A stretch of 34,169 bases of DNA from Spirogloea muscicola (taxonomy: Eukaryota > Streptophyta > Zygnematophyceae > Spirogloeales > Spirogloeaceae), in NCBI GenBank assembly GCA_009602725.1, contig WELB01000222.1, forward strand, positions 191,580 through 225,748, written 5' to 3'. How positions within the stretch are numbered: position 1 is the first letter of the stretch; each line of letters begins with the position of its first letter. Below the pieces are notes generated by a model. That model had not been told where the DNA came from. It saw nothing but the letters and a program-made list of their open reading frames with translations, and did not search any database. The position numbers were made by a program, and so were the translations under genes. Shown in pieces: positions 21,237 to 31,535 of this stretch.

Positions 21237-21500
21237 TCAGTACCCACGAGAGAGCAACATCAGGTCTGAGTAGCTCGCTGCAGGGAAAGAGGCACTCCGC
21301 CGACACCCAGAGGCGGCGGCCATAGCACGGCCTGAAGGGGGCCAGGGGAAGAAGAAGGGGAGAAGGGCTCGCCCATTGAGGATAGACCACCCCCCCTCCA
21401 CCTCCTTCCCTCCGTCTCTCATACTGTCGCTGCTGTCGCTGCTTAGCTCGTAGTTTGGCCCCTTCGAACCTTGTCAATTCTTTTCGGGCTGGCTTCTCAT
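21237..21500 (-). pseudogene. Non-LTR retrotransposon 3' end, inverted truncated copy
   Basis: On the minus strand 21422-21237 ends with AAASGCRRSASFPAASYSDL and a stop after RGY. This resembles the C-terminus of the plus-strand copy at 22116-22670 (AAASGFRQGDIFPPASYSDL). Upstream DNA on the same strand carries the 3'-UTR-like repeat module. It is a second, diverged, 5'-truncated copy in the opposite direction. Confidence 0.6.
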
Positions 21501-21852
21501 ATATTCCTTCTGTGGCTTGCCTCTCACAGCCATTGCCGTGATCTCCTCCCACCCAATTCAGAGACAAGGCGCGTGATGCGCTTGAACTAAAAAGGAAGAA
21601 GTGGCTCTCCCAATGGGGGCAAGGGCTGTGAGAAGGCCTATATTCAATCGAGCCTAGCTTCTCTGACCCGAGGCTGCTTAGCAGGGGTTACTGAGTAATA
21701 CGTAGCTGCTTTGTTTCTTGTTGGTGCTTGTTTTTCTTAGCGCTTCCCCCTAGCTCGTAGTTTGGCCCCTTCGAACCTTGTCAATTCTTTTCGGGCTGGC
21801 TTCTCACAGCCCTTGCCCCCATTGGGAGAGCCACTTCTCACAGCCCTTGCCC

Positions 21853-22706
21853 CCTGCTAGCTACTCAGATTTGCATCTACTGACGAGAGGTTACTGAGAG
21901 TTCGCTTACTGCTGTCTCAGTCCTTAGCACTCCAACTCCTTCAGACCTTGTCCAGTCTTTTGGGCTGGCCTCTCCCAGCCACCAGTTAATCTGGCCGTGC
22001 TTGCTTTCCTTGCCACCATTGGGAGAGCCACTTCTTCCTCGCTGCTGCCTCTGGCTCTGGCCAGGGGACCTGCTTCCAGGAACCCAGTCTCTCTGACCTG
22101 AGGCTGCTTAGCACTGTGGCGCTGGAGAACTCCAGCATCATGCCTCTGACTGCTGGGGCGGACGGCCGCCTCCACACCCGTCGCGCCGATCTCGTCGCTA
22201 GCGCGCTCGGCGGGGGGCCTCGGCTCATTGCCGACGTCGTCACAACGGACTCCTTGGATTCCAGGAGCGCAACACGCTCGGCGGAGGAGGCGGGCTACGC
22301 CGTCCGCCAAGCGGCCGCCGCAAAGGAGCGCAAGTACTCAGATCACCCGGTAGGCGACGAGTTTATCCCACTCGCCGTCGACGTACACGGCGCCTTTGGC
22401 GCCAAATGGCTGGACCTCCTTCACCGCCTTGCGCGGCGAGCAGCGGCCCGCCGCGACGGGCAGCAAGGCGAGCAGCCTGGCTTCCATGTCGCCGGGTCCC
22501 TCGCCCAAGTTTACCGGATGCGCCTGGCCGTCTCTTTGCAGCGGTCCCTAGCTTTTGCGGTCCACTTGCGCGCAGGCCGCGCTCTGGCGGCGGCCTCCGG
22601 CTTCCGTCAGGGCGACATCTTTCCGCCTGCTAGCTACTCAGATTTGCATCTACTGACGAGAGGTTACTGAGAGTTCGCTTACTGCTGTCTCAGTCCTTAG
22701 CACTCC
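21853..22706. repeat. Two identical 81-bp direct repeats flanking a 692-bp segment
   Basis: An 81-bp sequence starting CCTGCTAGCTACTCAGATTT and ending CCTTAGCACTCC is present without difference at 21853-21933 and 22626-22706. The second copy contains the last codons and stop of the retrotransposon reading frame; the first is the matching piece of another copy, joined at 21934 to an inverted 3'-UTR module. The identity means the two are recent relative to the other repeats here. Confidence 0.9.
22116..22670 (+). pseudogene. Non-LTR retrotransposon (LINE-type) polyprotein C-terminal fragment
   Basis: The frame encodes TAGADGRLHTRRADLVAS, RLIADVVTTDSL, KYSDHPVGDEF, PLAVDVHGAFGAKW, LLHRLARRAAARR. 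This is the style of the C-terminal region found after the reverse transcriptase in R2/LINE-like elements of algae and other eukaryotes (IADV, a Lys-Tyr-Asp/Ser segment, and a GAFG motif). The catalytic reverse transcriptase domain is absent, so the copy is 5' truncated. The frame has no stop over 184 codons, so it may be fairly young. It ends at TGA inside the 81-bp repeat and is followed by 3'-UTR modules to about 22910. Confidence 0.7.
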
Positions 22707-22910
22707 GACGCTGAAAAAAGCCAGCCCAGAAAAGAATGAACAAAGGACGAGAAGGGGCCATGGGAAGTACGAAGAACAACAAGCACAGAAAAGAAACGAA
22801 GCAGCCACGAAGCACAACCCCTGCTAAGAGAGCAAGCGCGGCCAGATTAATTGGTGGCTGGGAGAGGCCAGCCCAAAAGAATGGACAAGGTCTGAAGGGA
22901 AGCGGCAGAC
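22707..22910 (+). repeat. Retrotransposon 3' UTR-like modules
   Basis: Two modules, GCCAGCCCAGAAAAGAATGA (about 22719) and GGCCAGCCCAAAAGAATGGA (about 22866), follow the LINE stop codon. An inverted relative is at about 21940-21990 (TCTTTTGGGCTGGCCTCTCC). The shared core is GCCAGCCC(A/G)AAA(A)GAAT. They abut the 5' region of the G-patch gene. Confidence 0.75.
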
Positions 22911-23112
22911 CGAGCGAGGAGCGAGGACAGCGGCAGAGCGCTGGTAGCCGCGCGCGCGAGCTTGCGAGAAACTGTGGTCGTGGCGGGGCACCCAGAGCCA
23001 CTGCGGCTGCGCTTCTTGCTGGGGCAGCCCTCAGCGAGGCCGTCGGCGAAGCTGCAGGCCCACTGGGATTGCCGGCTTGGACTCGGCTGCTGCGCCGCTG
23101 TCGCGGGCCACC

Positions 23113-25609
23113 ATGTGGCGGCTGCGGCCAGCGACGGAGAGCGACAGCAACGCGCTGGAGCAGGCGCTGCGGGAGCGCGAGGAGGAGTCGCTGGCGGACG
23201 ACCTCGGGCTTGGGCTCGGCGACGAGGGCGAGCGCCGGCTGCCCATCGGGCAGCGCATCACCGAGAACCTGGACACGGCGGGCCTGGAGCGCGCCTCCGA
23301 GGACACCGCCATCGCCGCCTCCAACGTGGGCTTCCGGCTGCTGCAGAAGATGGGCTGGAAGGGCCGCGGCCTCGGCCGCCAAGAGCAGGGTGAGGCCACA
23401 CTGCCGCTGGCGCCCCACTTGCTCTGCTTCACCACGATGCCGTGGCTGAGGACCTGGGACCAGGCTCAGAGTGCATACCTGGGATTAAGCTTAACATATA
23501 CAGATGAGAGTGAGGACCTGCAAATATATTACAAAATTAGGGGTTTGGCAGTAATATCTTTCTGTGACATTTTGGCTGAGCAAGAGAAAGCTGGGGGGAG
23601 GCGGTCTGGCGGCTGTGGCGCAGGCATCGTGGAGCCGATCCGTGCCGGGCAGCGCGACGCCAAGCTGGGCGTGGGGAAGCAGGAGCAGGACGACTTCTAC
23701 ACCGCCGAGGAGAACGTGCAGCGCCGCCGGCTGGACGTCGAGGTGGAGGAGACCGAGGAATTAGCGCGCAAGCGGGAGGTGAGGCGCCTTCAGACCGAAC
23801 CTCCCCCCCCGACTGCCTCCACGTGGCAACTGCTGATCACTTTGTGAGGCCCTTAATGTCATATATATTGACTATTTAATTATCACGGAAGCTCCATATC
23901 GCACTCTATCTGGACAACCAAGAAGTCATAGATTACTTGGTCCTGTGCGTCGACAGCAAGCACTGGCTGGTTTCCCAATCCAGACTCATTATCAGCAATG
24001 TCCCTGCATCAACGGTCGTGATCCAGAAGCCCCTCTAAAGGCATTCACTTCTGATGTCGAAGGCTCTTGACCTCACAGTGGGATTGTAGGACTTGGGGTC
24101 TGAGCCCTTGACCTTGATGCTTGAAGTAACCCCTACAGCCAACCTTGATGCCGTCTCTCAGAATTCGGGTCCACCGTTCGCTGCAAGTCGCTGTGTCTCT
24201 GACACCGTGAACGAGCACGTCTTCTGCGCCGAGCCGGCCGCACAGCGAGCGCGCCCAAGGACCGGGCGGCCTCGGTGCGGCGGTGCCCCAGTGAGAAGAT
24301 GAAGGTGCAGCGACAGCCTGCTCTCGTGCTGCTTTTACCCCCGGCGTCCGGCGCTGGCCGTGATCCCCGTGGCGCTGCCAGGTGGACGCGGAGCGGGAGG
24401 CGAAGATCAAGGAGGAGGTGACGGAGATCCGCCGCGCCTTCTACTGCGAGCTCTGCAACAAGCAGTACAAGCAGGCCACCGAGTTTGAGACACACCTCAG
24501 CTCCTACGATCACAACCATCGCAAGGTGCAGGCACCAGACTTCTTTGACCTTTAGCTGCTGTTTGCATCTAGGAATCATGGAATGATTGTACATTTCTTT
24601 GCCTACTCCACATAGTTTGTAATCCTGATTTCTTGACCTTTAAGCACCTAACTAGAATTATCACGGCCAAGGGATGCTCGTGCTCTGATCAAGTTATGAG
24701 TGCCTCTGACCTGGAAAGAACATTGTCGATTCCTTGATTGCCAATGCAATGCTTTGACAACATGGTGATGACCTTGACTTTATCTATTTGGCTTTGCATC
24801 ATGGCAGCGTTTCAAAGACATGAAGGAGCAGCAGTCACGCGGCGGCAAGGACGACCGCCTCAAGCGCGAGGCACTGCGCCAGGAGAAGAGCCTTGCTCGC
24901 CAGGCGCAGCTGTGAGCCTCTCCTTGCAGTCTTTTGAATACTTAATCAAAAAGCCAATCCTCTTACAATAGTGCCTGCAGACTTCCTAGTGACGTGCATT
25001 ACCAATGAGACGAAATTAGAAGACCACTGTATGAGTATTGTTGTAACCTTCAGTCGGGGATTGGGATTTTGTGAGACAGGGTTAAGGGCTTGGTCGGGGT
25101 TCAAGACTTCAAATTGGTCCTGTCTCAGTCCTAATACCTTGCCTGTCTGTTGCCGGTGGCGATGTGGCCTCGGACACCGCAGCGCGGAGACGCAACGCAG
25201 GAGCGCTGCGCAAGCCACTGGCGGCCAGCCAGTAGTGGCACTGCAGCACAACACAGCAAGGGCCGTTGCGCCGCCCGTGCAGGCTGCTGTGCCGCCGGCC
25301 CAGAGGAGCGCTCTGAAGTTCGGCTTTGGAGGAAAGCCCACTGGTGCCAAGGTGCTCCTCGCCCATGCTTTCATTGTTTTTATGGCTCCAAATCTCTTGT
25401 TCTCTCTGGCATTGCTGTGTATAGGCAATATTGCCTTCAAGTGAGGCTATGCAGCATCAGCTTGATTGGCTTGGAGTGCTCATATCTTCAATGAGCTTCT
25501 TGTTGTCATATAGACGGTGTCAGGGCCCCCTGGAAAGAAGGTGCCTGCTGCAGCCATCAAGCTAGCCGCTGCCTTCGGTGCCGCCGACAGCGATGAGGAA
25601 GCTACTTAG
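23113..25609 (+). CDS. G-patch and C2H2 zinc-finger protein (GPATCH8 / plant D111-G-patch type), complete
   Basis: Six exons, 23113-23389, 23624-23778, 24382-24525, 24808-24911, 25201-25351 and 25514-25609 (stop TAG), join in phase to 308 residues. The start ATG at 23113 has a strong context (GGCCACCATG). Exons one and two form a G-patch: NVGFRLLQKMGWKGRGLGRQ, then GIVEPIRAGQRDAKLGVGK. Exon three holds a U1-like C2H2 finger, FYCELCNKQYKQATEFETHL, with the second His pair in SSYDHNHRK. Exon four is a charged Lys/Arg/Glu helix; exon five contains LKFGFGGK, and the end reads AAFGAADSDEEAT, as in plant D111/G-patch proteins. G-patches activate DEAH helicases in splicing or ribosome assembly, so a nuclear RNA-processing role is inferred. 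Length fits the plant relatives. Retrotransposon debris ends about 200 bases upstream, perhaps inside its promoter. Confidence 0.92.
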
Positions 25610-26560
25610 GACCCCTGCATTCCCTTTTACAAGTATAAGATTTGCAACTTAGCCAGACCCTTAGCCCAAGTACTCTGAAGCTTAGGCGCCAAGCCTTTCG
25701 CTTAGGCAACGCCTTAGCAACGGCTGCAGTAACTCAGTAATCTCTACGTGCCCTCGTCTCTGACATTGGACGCACGGACAAGAGTACATGGCTGAGCTCT
25801 GTCACTGATGCCTCATCACCATTACCCCTCATTGCAACTGCTTCATTGCAGAGTTAGCAAATTCTCTCTGTCTGTCAAGGACTAGTTAGCTGCATTAGCC
25901 TTGACATTTGTCGTGAAGTTCATTGGCAGCTATTGATGAATACTCCACACAGACACTGTTGCACTCACTACGCTGTCTGCATAGATCAAATGCTACGCCA
26001 GAGCTAGTTGAGAGGGCTTGTAACTTCGTCGCGACTTCAACGAATATCAGTGCGGGTAGCGTCAGCAGATGGCACTTAGCAAAATAGGTTTAGCATTCCG
26101 GATGAGCCCTAGATGTATATCCATCATGATGTTTGCACGCGCATCCAGGATGCTTGGGTAGGCTACCTACCACCGCTGCATAAATACTTCTCACTGCAGA
26201 AATCATTCTGTATACTTTGCCAGCTGTCTTGAGTGGCTCCTCCAGCTGCAAGTCATTCTGACCTAAGGCTCTTGACTAGGGGTGATTGAGTTGTCGCCGA
26301 CGTTTACTTCTTGCTTTACTGAGTGAGTTGTGCGCTTTCAAGCCCCTATGACCCTTTAATCACTGTCCATTATTACGAGGTGGCCATCCACAGCCACGCC
26401 CTCCTTCTGAAAGAGCTTCTCCTCTTGGCAAAGCAGGTGTCCTGCAATTGGCCATCGTTGGGGAGACGCAATGGTGAGAGTTAGTTGGCATCCCCAACTG
26501 AGCACCAGGGACTGCAGACAATCCCTCGAAAGCTCGACTGATAATGTTAAGTTCCCTCCT
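25610..26560. other. Gene-free stretch
   Basis: This is the 3' flank of the G-patch gene. I see no open frame with coding character, no recognised motif and no clear repeat. Confidence 0.5.
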
Positions 26561-28020
26561 TTACATGTTTGATGCCCGGACTTATGGCGTTCTCGTACAT
26601 GAGGTTGCTAGATCACCTTCCAGGTCAACGGCAGGGTAACATACAAATTGTAGTTTCTGATTGCTCCACCACAGGAATCCAGATAATAAAGCAGAGGCAT
26701 TTGTTATTAAGTTGGCTCAATAACACGAACAAAGGTAGCACCAGTCCTTGCACCTGTCTTGTCTTGTATCAATTCTAAGAGGTCGTCTGTCTGCCTCAGA
26801 TGCTGTTCATGGACGGGTAGAGCACCATCATGCAAATCTACCCTCGGGCACTTTTCCTACCTCGGCATCCAAGTCAGCCTCTCTGAGAGAGTTCTGCCAT
26901 ACGTACGGCCACATGGGCAAAGCTTGTAACACTTCATGGGCAATGTGGCCTATGTAAACACAACATCTTTAGTACTGATCCCGTGGACCTACGGATTGAA
27001 TCCTCTGGCAATGGTAGAGATTGGAAGAGGCCTTCGGCTGTTGCCTAGTGCTGTCACCACAGCCACAATAACCGCTATGATTTGCAGCATCCTGTGCCGG
27101 ACTTCGTCTTCATGCTACTGTAGATGATGGTTGCTGCAAGGGCCGCAAAATTTGGGCAGGAGAGGAGCTGCCGGCCTGTACATGCAGTGTTTGAATTGTG
27201 TCTGGACCCTGCAAAGCAGATTTGAAGGCAATTTCAAGTGGTAAGTGTAAGGAAAAGATCCGAGACTGATAACACTTGAAGAACGGCAATGATGTATCAT
27301 ACAATACTTGCACAACTCAATTTCAGGAACCTGCTCACTGGCAAGGGGCCTGCAGAGTTGCAGGCCCCTTGTCATCCAAGTATTTGACAAACTTGGCTAA
27401 ACATGGATGCAAAGTCCTCAGGGTTTGGCAGGCCACAAGTCCAAGCTGCTGGACTGAAACAGGCAGGACCTTGCTGTGGCACTGCTGGCGCCCGGCGTTG
27501 GCATGCGATAGGTTGCACATACTAACAGCAGGTTGCCTGGGCCTGTGTAGATGGGCATAGGATTCAGATGGACTGAGAATGAATAAAGGCTCCTCAGCTT
27601 ATATCTTGGTAGAAGGCGACTGTGCCATCCTGAGACTACAACATGAGCCAGGTCATAGCTCTACTCGGAAGTAGCGCCCGGCTCTTGAGCTGCATCATGC
27701 TGACTCTGCTCTCGTCCAAGAGAGCCTACTCCAGCCGCTTGCCCAACTCCAGCATGCCGGACCCCTGCCAAGTGGCAGCAATGACGACATCTTGTACGTT
27801 ACAGGAGCTCAGTGATTCAGTCTCCTGTATTCCTGCTGTGCGGAGCTGCCATGCCTCTCCTGATCTATGGGAGGCCTATGCAAAGTGGACGCACGCCAAA
27901 ACTGTGTGCATATGCTTACCTGAGACTTTGTGCCACACGAGTCGTGGTTGGCCAGCCAACTACTGCGACCAGCCGGGCGACCTCATGTGCCAGCACTGCT
28001 GCTCAGCGTCTTCCGGCAGC
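26561..28020 (-). other. Unassigned region with scattered minus-strand exon-like segments
   Basis: Minus-strand stretches look coding but were not identified: about 27455-27350 (QQLGLVACQTLRTLHPCL), about 27215-27115 (GPDTIQTLHVQAGSSSPAQI, preceded by a TTTGCAG acceptor) and about 28005-27920 (VARLVAVVGWPTTTRVAQSL, followed by a GTAAGC donor). They may belong to one or two genes downstream of the COMM-domain gene. Phases could not be reconciled and no family was recognised. Confidence 0.3.
27342..27371. repeat. Perfect 13-bp stem hairpin with 4-base loop
   Basis: CAAGGGGCCTGCA, loop GAGT, then TGCAGGCCCCTTG. The stem is GC-rich and would be very stable. There is no T tract after it, and it lies at the edge of an unassigned exon-like stretch, so no terminator or regulatory role is claimed. 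Confidence 0.9.
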
Positions 28021-28141
28021 GTCTTCCGGCGGAAGGCAATGTCATGCCGTGCCTAGGTATGATACGCTGGCGCCTCCAGCAATGGCGCTGGGCAATCCAC
28101 CAACATTCTTGGAGCCCCGTCCAGCAGGACATGCAGTCACA

Positions 28142-28796
28142 TCACGTGGGTCTCAAGCCTGCCGCCGGTGTTTGTTGCAGCGGGGGCGCCGCCATTTGTC
28201 CAGCATCGTCCAGCGCCTGCATAAGCAATTCCCAGCTTCAGATTGAGAAGGCCCCAACCTCGTCGCAGTGTTGACGGCACAGGCATTTGCCTGTGGGTGC
28301 CGCATGCCGGGCCTTGCCTGCGAGGCGGCCTCCAGCTGCCGTATGACTTGATCGAGCTCCTCGGCATTCAGTTCGGAGACGATAACTTTGTGGGCAGCAG
28401 CACCAGCAGCAGAGACGTCGGCCTGGGACCCATCAACGCCGGCTGGCGGCGCCGCGCCCTCGAGGCGGAGCTCCAGGCGGAGCAGGGGCTCGCCGAGCGC
28501 CGCCACCTTGCTGCTTGACACCGCGTACTGCAGCCGCCAAGCTCGCAAGGCGACCTCAGAACGAAAGATTCCCGAGGAGGTCTCGGCGATGACCAGCAGT
28601 GGCGCCGGCTGCGGCCTCTCCCACTCGTCACAGCAGGCACCATGCTGCGACGGCCAGGTCGCACGCTGCCATCGCATGGAGAACGCTCGCGCCATTGGCC
28701 CACCTTGACCTGCCAGTCGAAGGAGGCGAGCTGGGGCCCCGCCGTGACGACCGCATCAGCCTCTGCCGCTGCCGCCGCCGCCGAAGTCAAAGCCAT
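28142..28796 (-). CDS. COMM-domain protein, short (COMMD8/COMMD6-like)
   Basis: Three minus-strand exons, 28796-28704, 28527-28318 and 28216-28142 (stop TGA 28144-28142), give 124 residues. The ATG context is ACCATGG. After an Ala-rich start comes the COMM domain: LASFDWQVKYAVSSSKVAAL, then EPLLRLELRLEG, and after a variable loop VSELNAEELDQVIRQLEAAS. The Trp of FDWQ and the Leu-rich C-terminal helix are family hallmarks. COMMD proteins assemble into the hetero-decameric ring of the Commander complex in endosomal recycling. The protein has little before the COMM domain, like COMMD6, whereas most members have an N-terminal helical domain; an unseen upstream exon could supply one. The second intron begins with GC (CAG, then GCAAGG) and ends in GCAG, joining in phase to ALDDAGQ. 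Confidence 0.82.
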
Positions 28797-29963
28797 GGTA
28801 TTGCACAGCCGTAGCTAAACAGGTGATGGCCTGGGAGCTCTCATAGCCAGGATGTCTTATAAATTTGATACTGAACTTTGGATCGCAGAAGTGGTCAGGA
28901 TGATGATGGTATTTGGGCCCTAGTCAACTTAGGGCTGACGGCTTGGGAATTAGGGCTCAGCACGCCTGGGTCCACTAAAAGAGTTGTCTGTGCAGCACTT
29001 GAGGCCCCACTCACAATCATCACTGCCACAGTCTCATGCATCCTGCCCGCCCCTTCGATTGTAGGGGACAGTGACATGAGGTGCTCTGCAGCCGCAGCAC
29101 GGAAGTATACTTTGTAGCTGTTACCAATCCCAGTTCTCGCGTCGAAAGGACAAGAGAGTGCACTGCTTGATGGGGAACGGCAAGGCCGGCACAGAAGGAT
29201 GGACAGACGAAACGAAAGCTTGAGAATGTCGGCGTGATGCATTCAGTAGCTCCTGCCTGCAATGGAGGGGCTCTCCTTTCCAAGGCTTTCTGTGGCTTGT
29301 GACTGTGCCTGTCAGGCTGACGGTCTCTTTCTGTCCTCAGCTTTCCTTGGCGGACAGGTCCGCCCCATTGAGCTCTTTACAAGTCCTTTACTTGCTTGAA
29401 TGGTCTACAATTCAATAGTTGACACAAACTTCTTCGTCAGTGTTCTAAACACAAGCTGCTCCTGGGCCTACACAGCAGCTGAGCCTGATGCTTGTGTTCT
29501 GCTGGCTGACTTTGGTGCACACGGGCGTCTAACGCCGTTGAAGAACAGAACGCCATATAGGAGCCGATGCTGTCACCTCCTGCTGACCATATCAAGCGAG
29601 CCCTTGTCAGCCTCCTGATTATACCACAAGTAACATGTCTGCTGCCATAATGTGCTCTCTCTACCGAGTCCTTCCAAACACAGGGCAGCCTATGCAGGCA
29701 CCATCCAGTGCAAGCACGATAAGAACAAGAAGAGGAGGGGGAACAGCAGCAGGAGCAAAGGGCGTTGAGTGTGGGACACAGCCATGGCCAGCAATCTTGA
29801 CCAGCAGGAAAGGGCTCACGAAGTCTCACTCGCCTTCCCAAGGACTACTATCATCTAAGACTAAAATCTTGACCAATCAAGACACGTTTCTTACCCAGGT
29901 GCATTTGCCACGTTTGGGTTTTGGCCGGCCACGATACGTTCTTGGGTCCAAGCGAGGGCACTG
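28797..29963. other. Unassigned intergenic region with a possible terminal exon
   Basis: The minus strand is open at about 28895-29242 without a recognised family. On the plus strand, after a CACAG acceptor at about 29684, a short reading frame encodes AYAGTIQCKHDKNKKRRG and a Lys/Arg/Ser tail, stopping at about 29768; it could be the last exon of a plus-strand gene with a basic C-terminus. No partner exons were found. Otherwise nothing was recognised. Confidence 0.3.
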
Positions 29964-30552
29964 CTACTGGAGCATGGACCGTACAGCAGAGACAGCGTCG
30001 CCCTTGTGCTCTCGAAGAGTGCGCTCCGCCTGCTTCCTGTCCATCTGCACATGCCTAGACAGGGTAGGCGACTGTAAGAGATGATGTTCATTTGAGGAAG
30101 GTACACGATTTCCATACAGGAGTCCATGTAAAGTCAGGAGTCTATGTAAAGTCAGACCACATAAAGTTGCAAAGTGTCATATTCCTGCACTTAGGTTGAG
30201 TAGGTCAGTCCGACAATGCCAGTAGCAAATGAGCAAGATGGTACTGGACCTCGAGCTCCGTGGCAATCAGATCCACGTCCTCAGGGTTGATAGTCACGGA
30301 GGCCAACTCCTTCTCCCTGGTCAACCGAATGGCACAGTCGGCAATGAGTTTGCACGCACAGCCTAGGCGGCATTTGCTTCTGCTTTCAGCCAGTAAGCAC
30401 GAAGGAAAGCTGTGCTTCGAAGAGAGAGAAGCTCTTCTGACGTCGCATGGTTGGCTATCTATTGCAGAAGGTACAGCAACCCGGTAGCGACAGTACTTGA
30501 GGCGCTGAGCATTGCGGTCTGCCTCGGACGATTCGGAGATGGCAGCCATTGC
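29964..30552 (-). CDS. HYPK: HYPK homologue (UBA-like chaperone/inhibitor of NatA), N-terminal exon unresolved
   Basis: Three minus-strand exons, 30552-30497, 30316-30250 and 30044-29964 (stop TAG), join in phase to 67 residues. They read AMAAISESSEADRNAQRLK, then EKELASVTINPEDVDLIATE, then ELEMDRKQAERTLREHKGDA and VSAVRSMLQ. This follows HYPK in order: a helix with the alternating charged segment, the KELA-V-I---D--LI linker, and the C-terminal UBA-like domain with AER-LREH-G. HYPK binds the NatA N-terminal acetyltransferase (NAA15/NAA10) on ribosomes; in plants it supports NatA activity. The N-terminal exon should lie in the GGC-rich island at about 30600-30830 that contains an N, and could not be read. 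The gene diverges from the NFU gene, about 1 kb away. Confidence 0.87.
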
Positions 30553-30714
30553 CTGCAAGACGCCACGGTCAAGCCTCAGCGGCCGTCGGACGCGCAGTTT
30601 CTTTCGTCGGCAAGCCCATCGGGCTACCAGTGCCAGACCACCAAACTCCGACGAATTGCTGCAGACCAGGCCGCTGGTCATATGGGTCCCTTGCGCCGCA
30701 GCAGGTGGCGGCGC

Positions 30715-30754
<40 letters not shown>

Positions 30755-30890
30755 TGCGGCGGGGGAGAATCGAACCTTGGACTCTCCAAGGGGCGCCGTC
30801 GATCTCCAGGCTGGTGCCGTTGCGGNCGCGGCGCGCCAAGCCGCCCTCCGAGCGCCGCGGCGGCGGCGGCGGCGGCGGCGGCAGGCGGGC
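30715..30890. repeat. GGC/CGG trinucleotide runs around an assembly N, with telomere-like motif
   Basis: A (GGC)n run at about 30716-30755 and a (CGG)n run at about 30858-30882 lie on either side of an N at 30826. CTAGGGTTAGGG follows at 30893-30904. The block sits between the HYPK and NFU starts and is probably a bidirectional promoter/5' region, but its sequence is incomplete. Confidence 0.8.
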
Positions 30891-31425
30891 AGGGCTAGGG
30901 TTAGGGCAGAGGCTCTACCGGCCGGGGGGCTGGACGACAGCCACCGCCACGTCAGCGCACGCTGGCACCTCGTCGCCCCATCCCAGCGCGCCGCGTGGGC
31001 TCGGCGCGCATGGGGGCCTGATTTAATGAGATGATCCTTCGAACGCGCGCTGGGTCAGCAGATAAGCGATTGACGGCGCTGGGCATCAATAAGCCCCACG
31101 ACATTAGGCCACGCATTCACCCGAGGCCCCCGTTCACACGTCTCACGCCGCCGTTCGTCTGCCACACTGATCCCCTTCCAGAAGCCCGCCGCCCCCCGCG
31201 CCGCCTCCTTTGCCGCGTTCTCCGGCGCCTTTGGCGCCGACGCCAGCGCCAGCGCCATCCGCGGCGGCCGCGGGCGGTGCCGTCGGCGGAGCAAGCGCCG
31301 CTTGAGGGCGGCGGCGCCGGCGCGAGCTTAGTGGAGGCGAGGGCCCAGAGAGGCGCGCCGGAGAGGCCCCGGACAGCCGGCGCAGGAGGCTTGCCGAGGG
31401 CGAGCTCGTCGACAGCCGAGGCCTT

Positions 31426-31428
<3 letters not shown>

Positions 31429-31469
<41 letters not shown>

Positions 31470-31475
31470 TCCATC
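31429..31475. repeat. GCC trinucleotide run upstream of NFU gene
   Basis: About fourteen uninterrupted GCC triplets lie around 60 bases upstream of the proposed NFU start ATG. Such runs recur at the 5' ends of several genes in this window. Confidence 0.85.
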
Positions 31476-31535
31476 GCCGCGTCGTGCGGGGCCGGAGTTG
31501 GACGGGCGCTCGCCTGTGGAGTATCCAGCGCGGCC

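Noticed and set aside
22736-23449. Arg/Ala-rich 237-codon plus-strand frame
   Set aside because: It overlaps retrotransposon UTR and then the first G-patch exon in a wrong frame, and its composition is that of an out-of-frame GC-rich exon.
27342-27371. Rho-independent terminator
   Set aside because: The hairpin is perfect, but the DNA is eukaryotic nuclear and no T tract follows.
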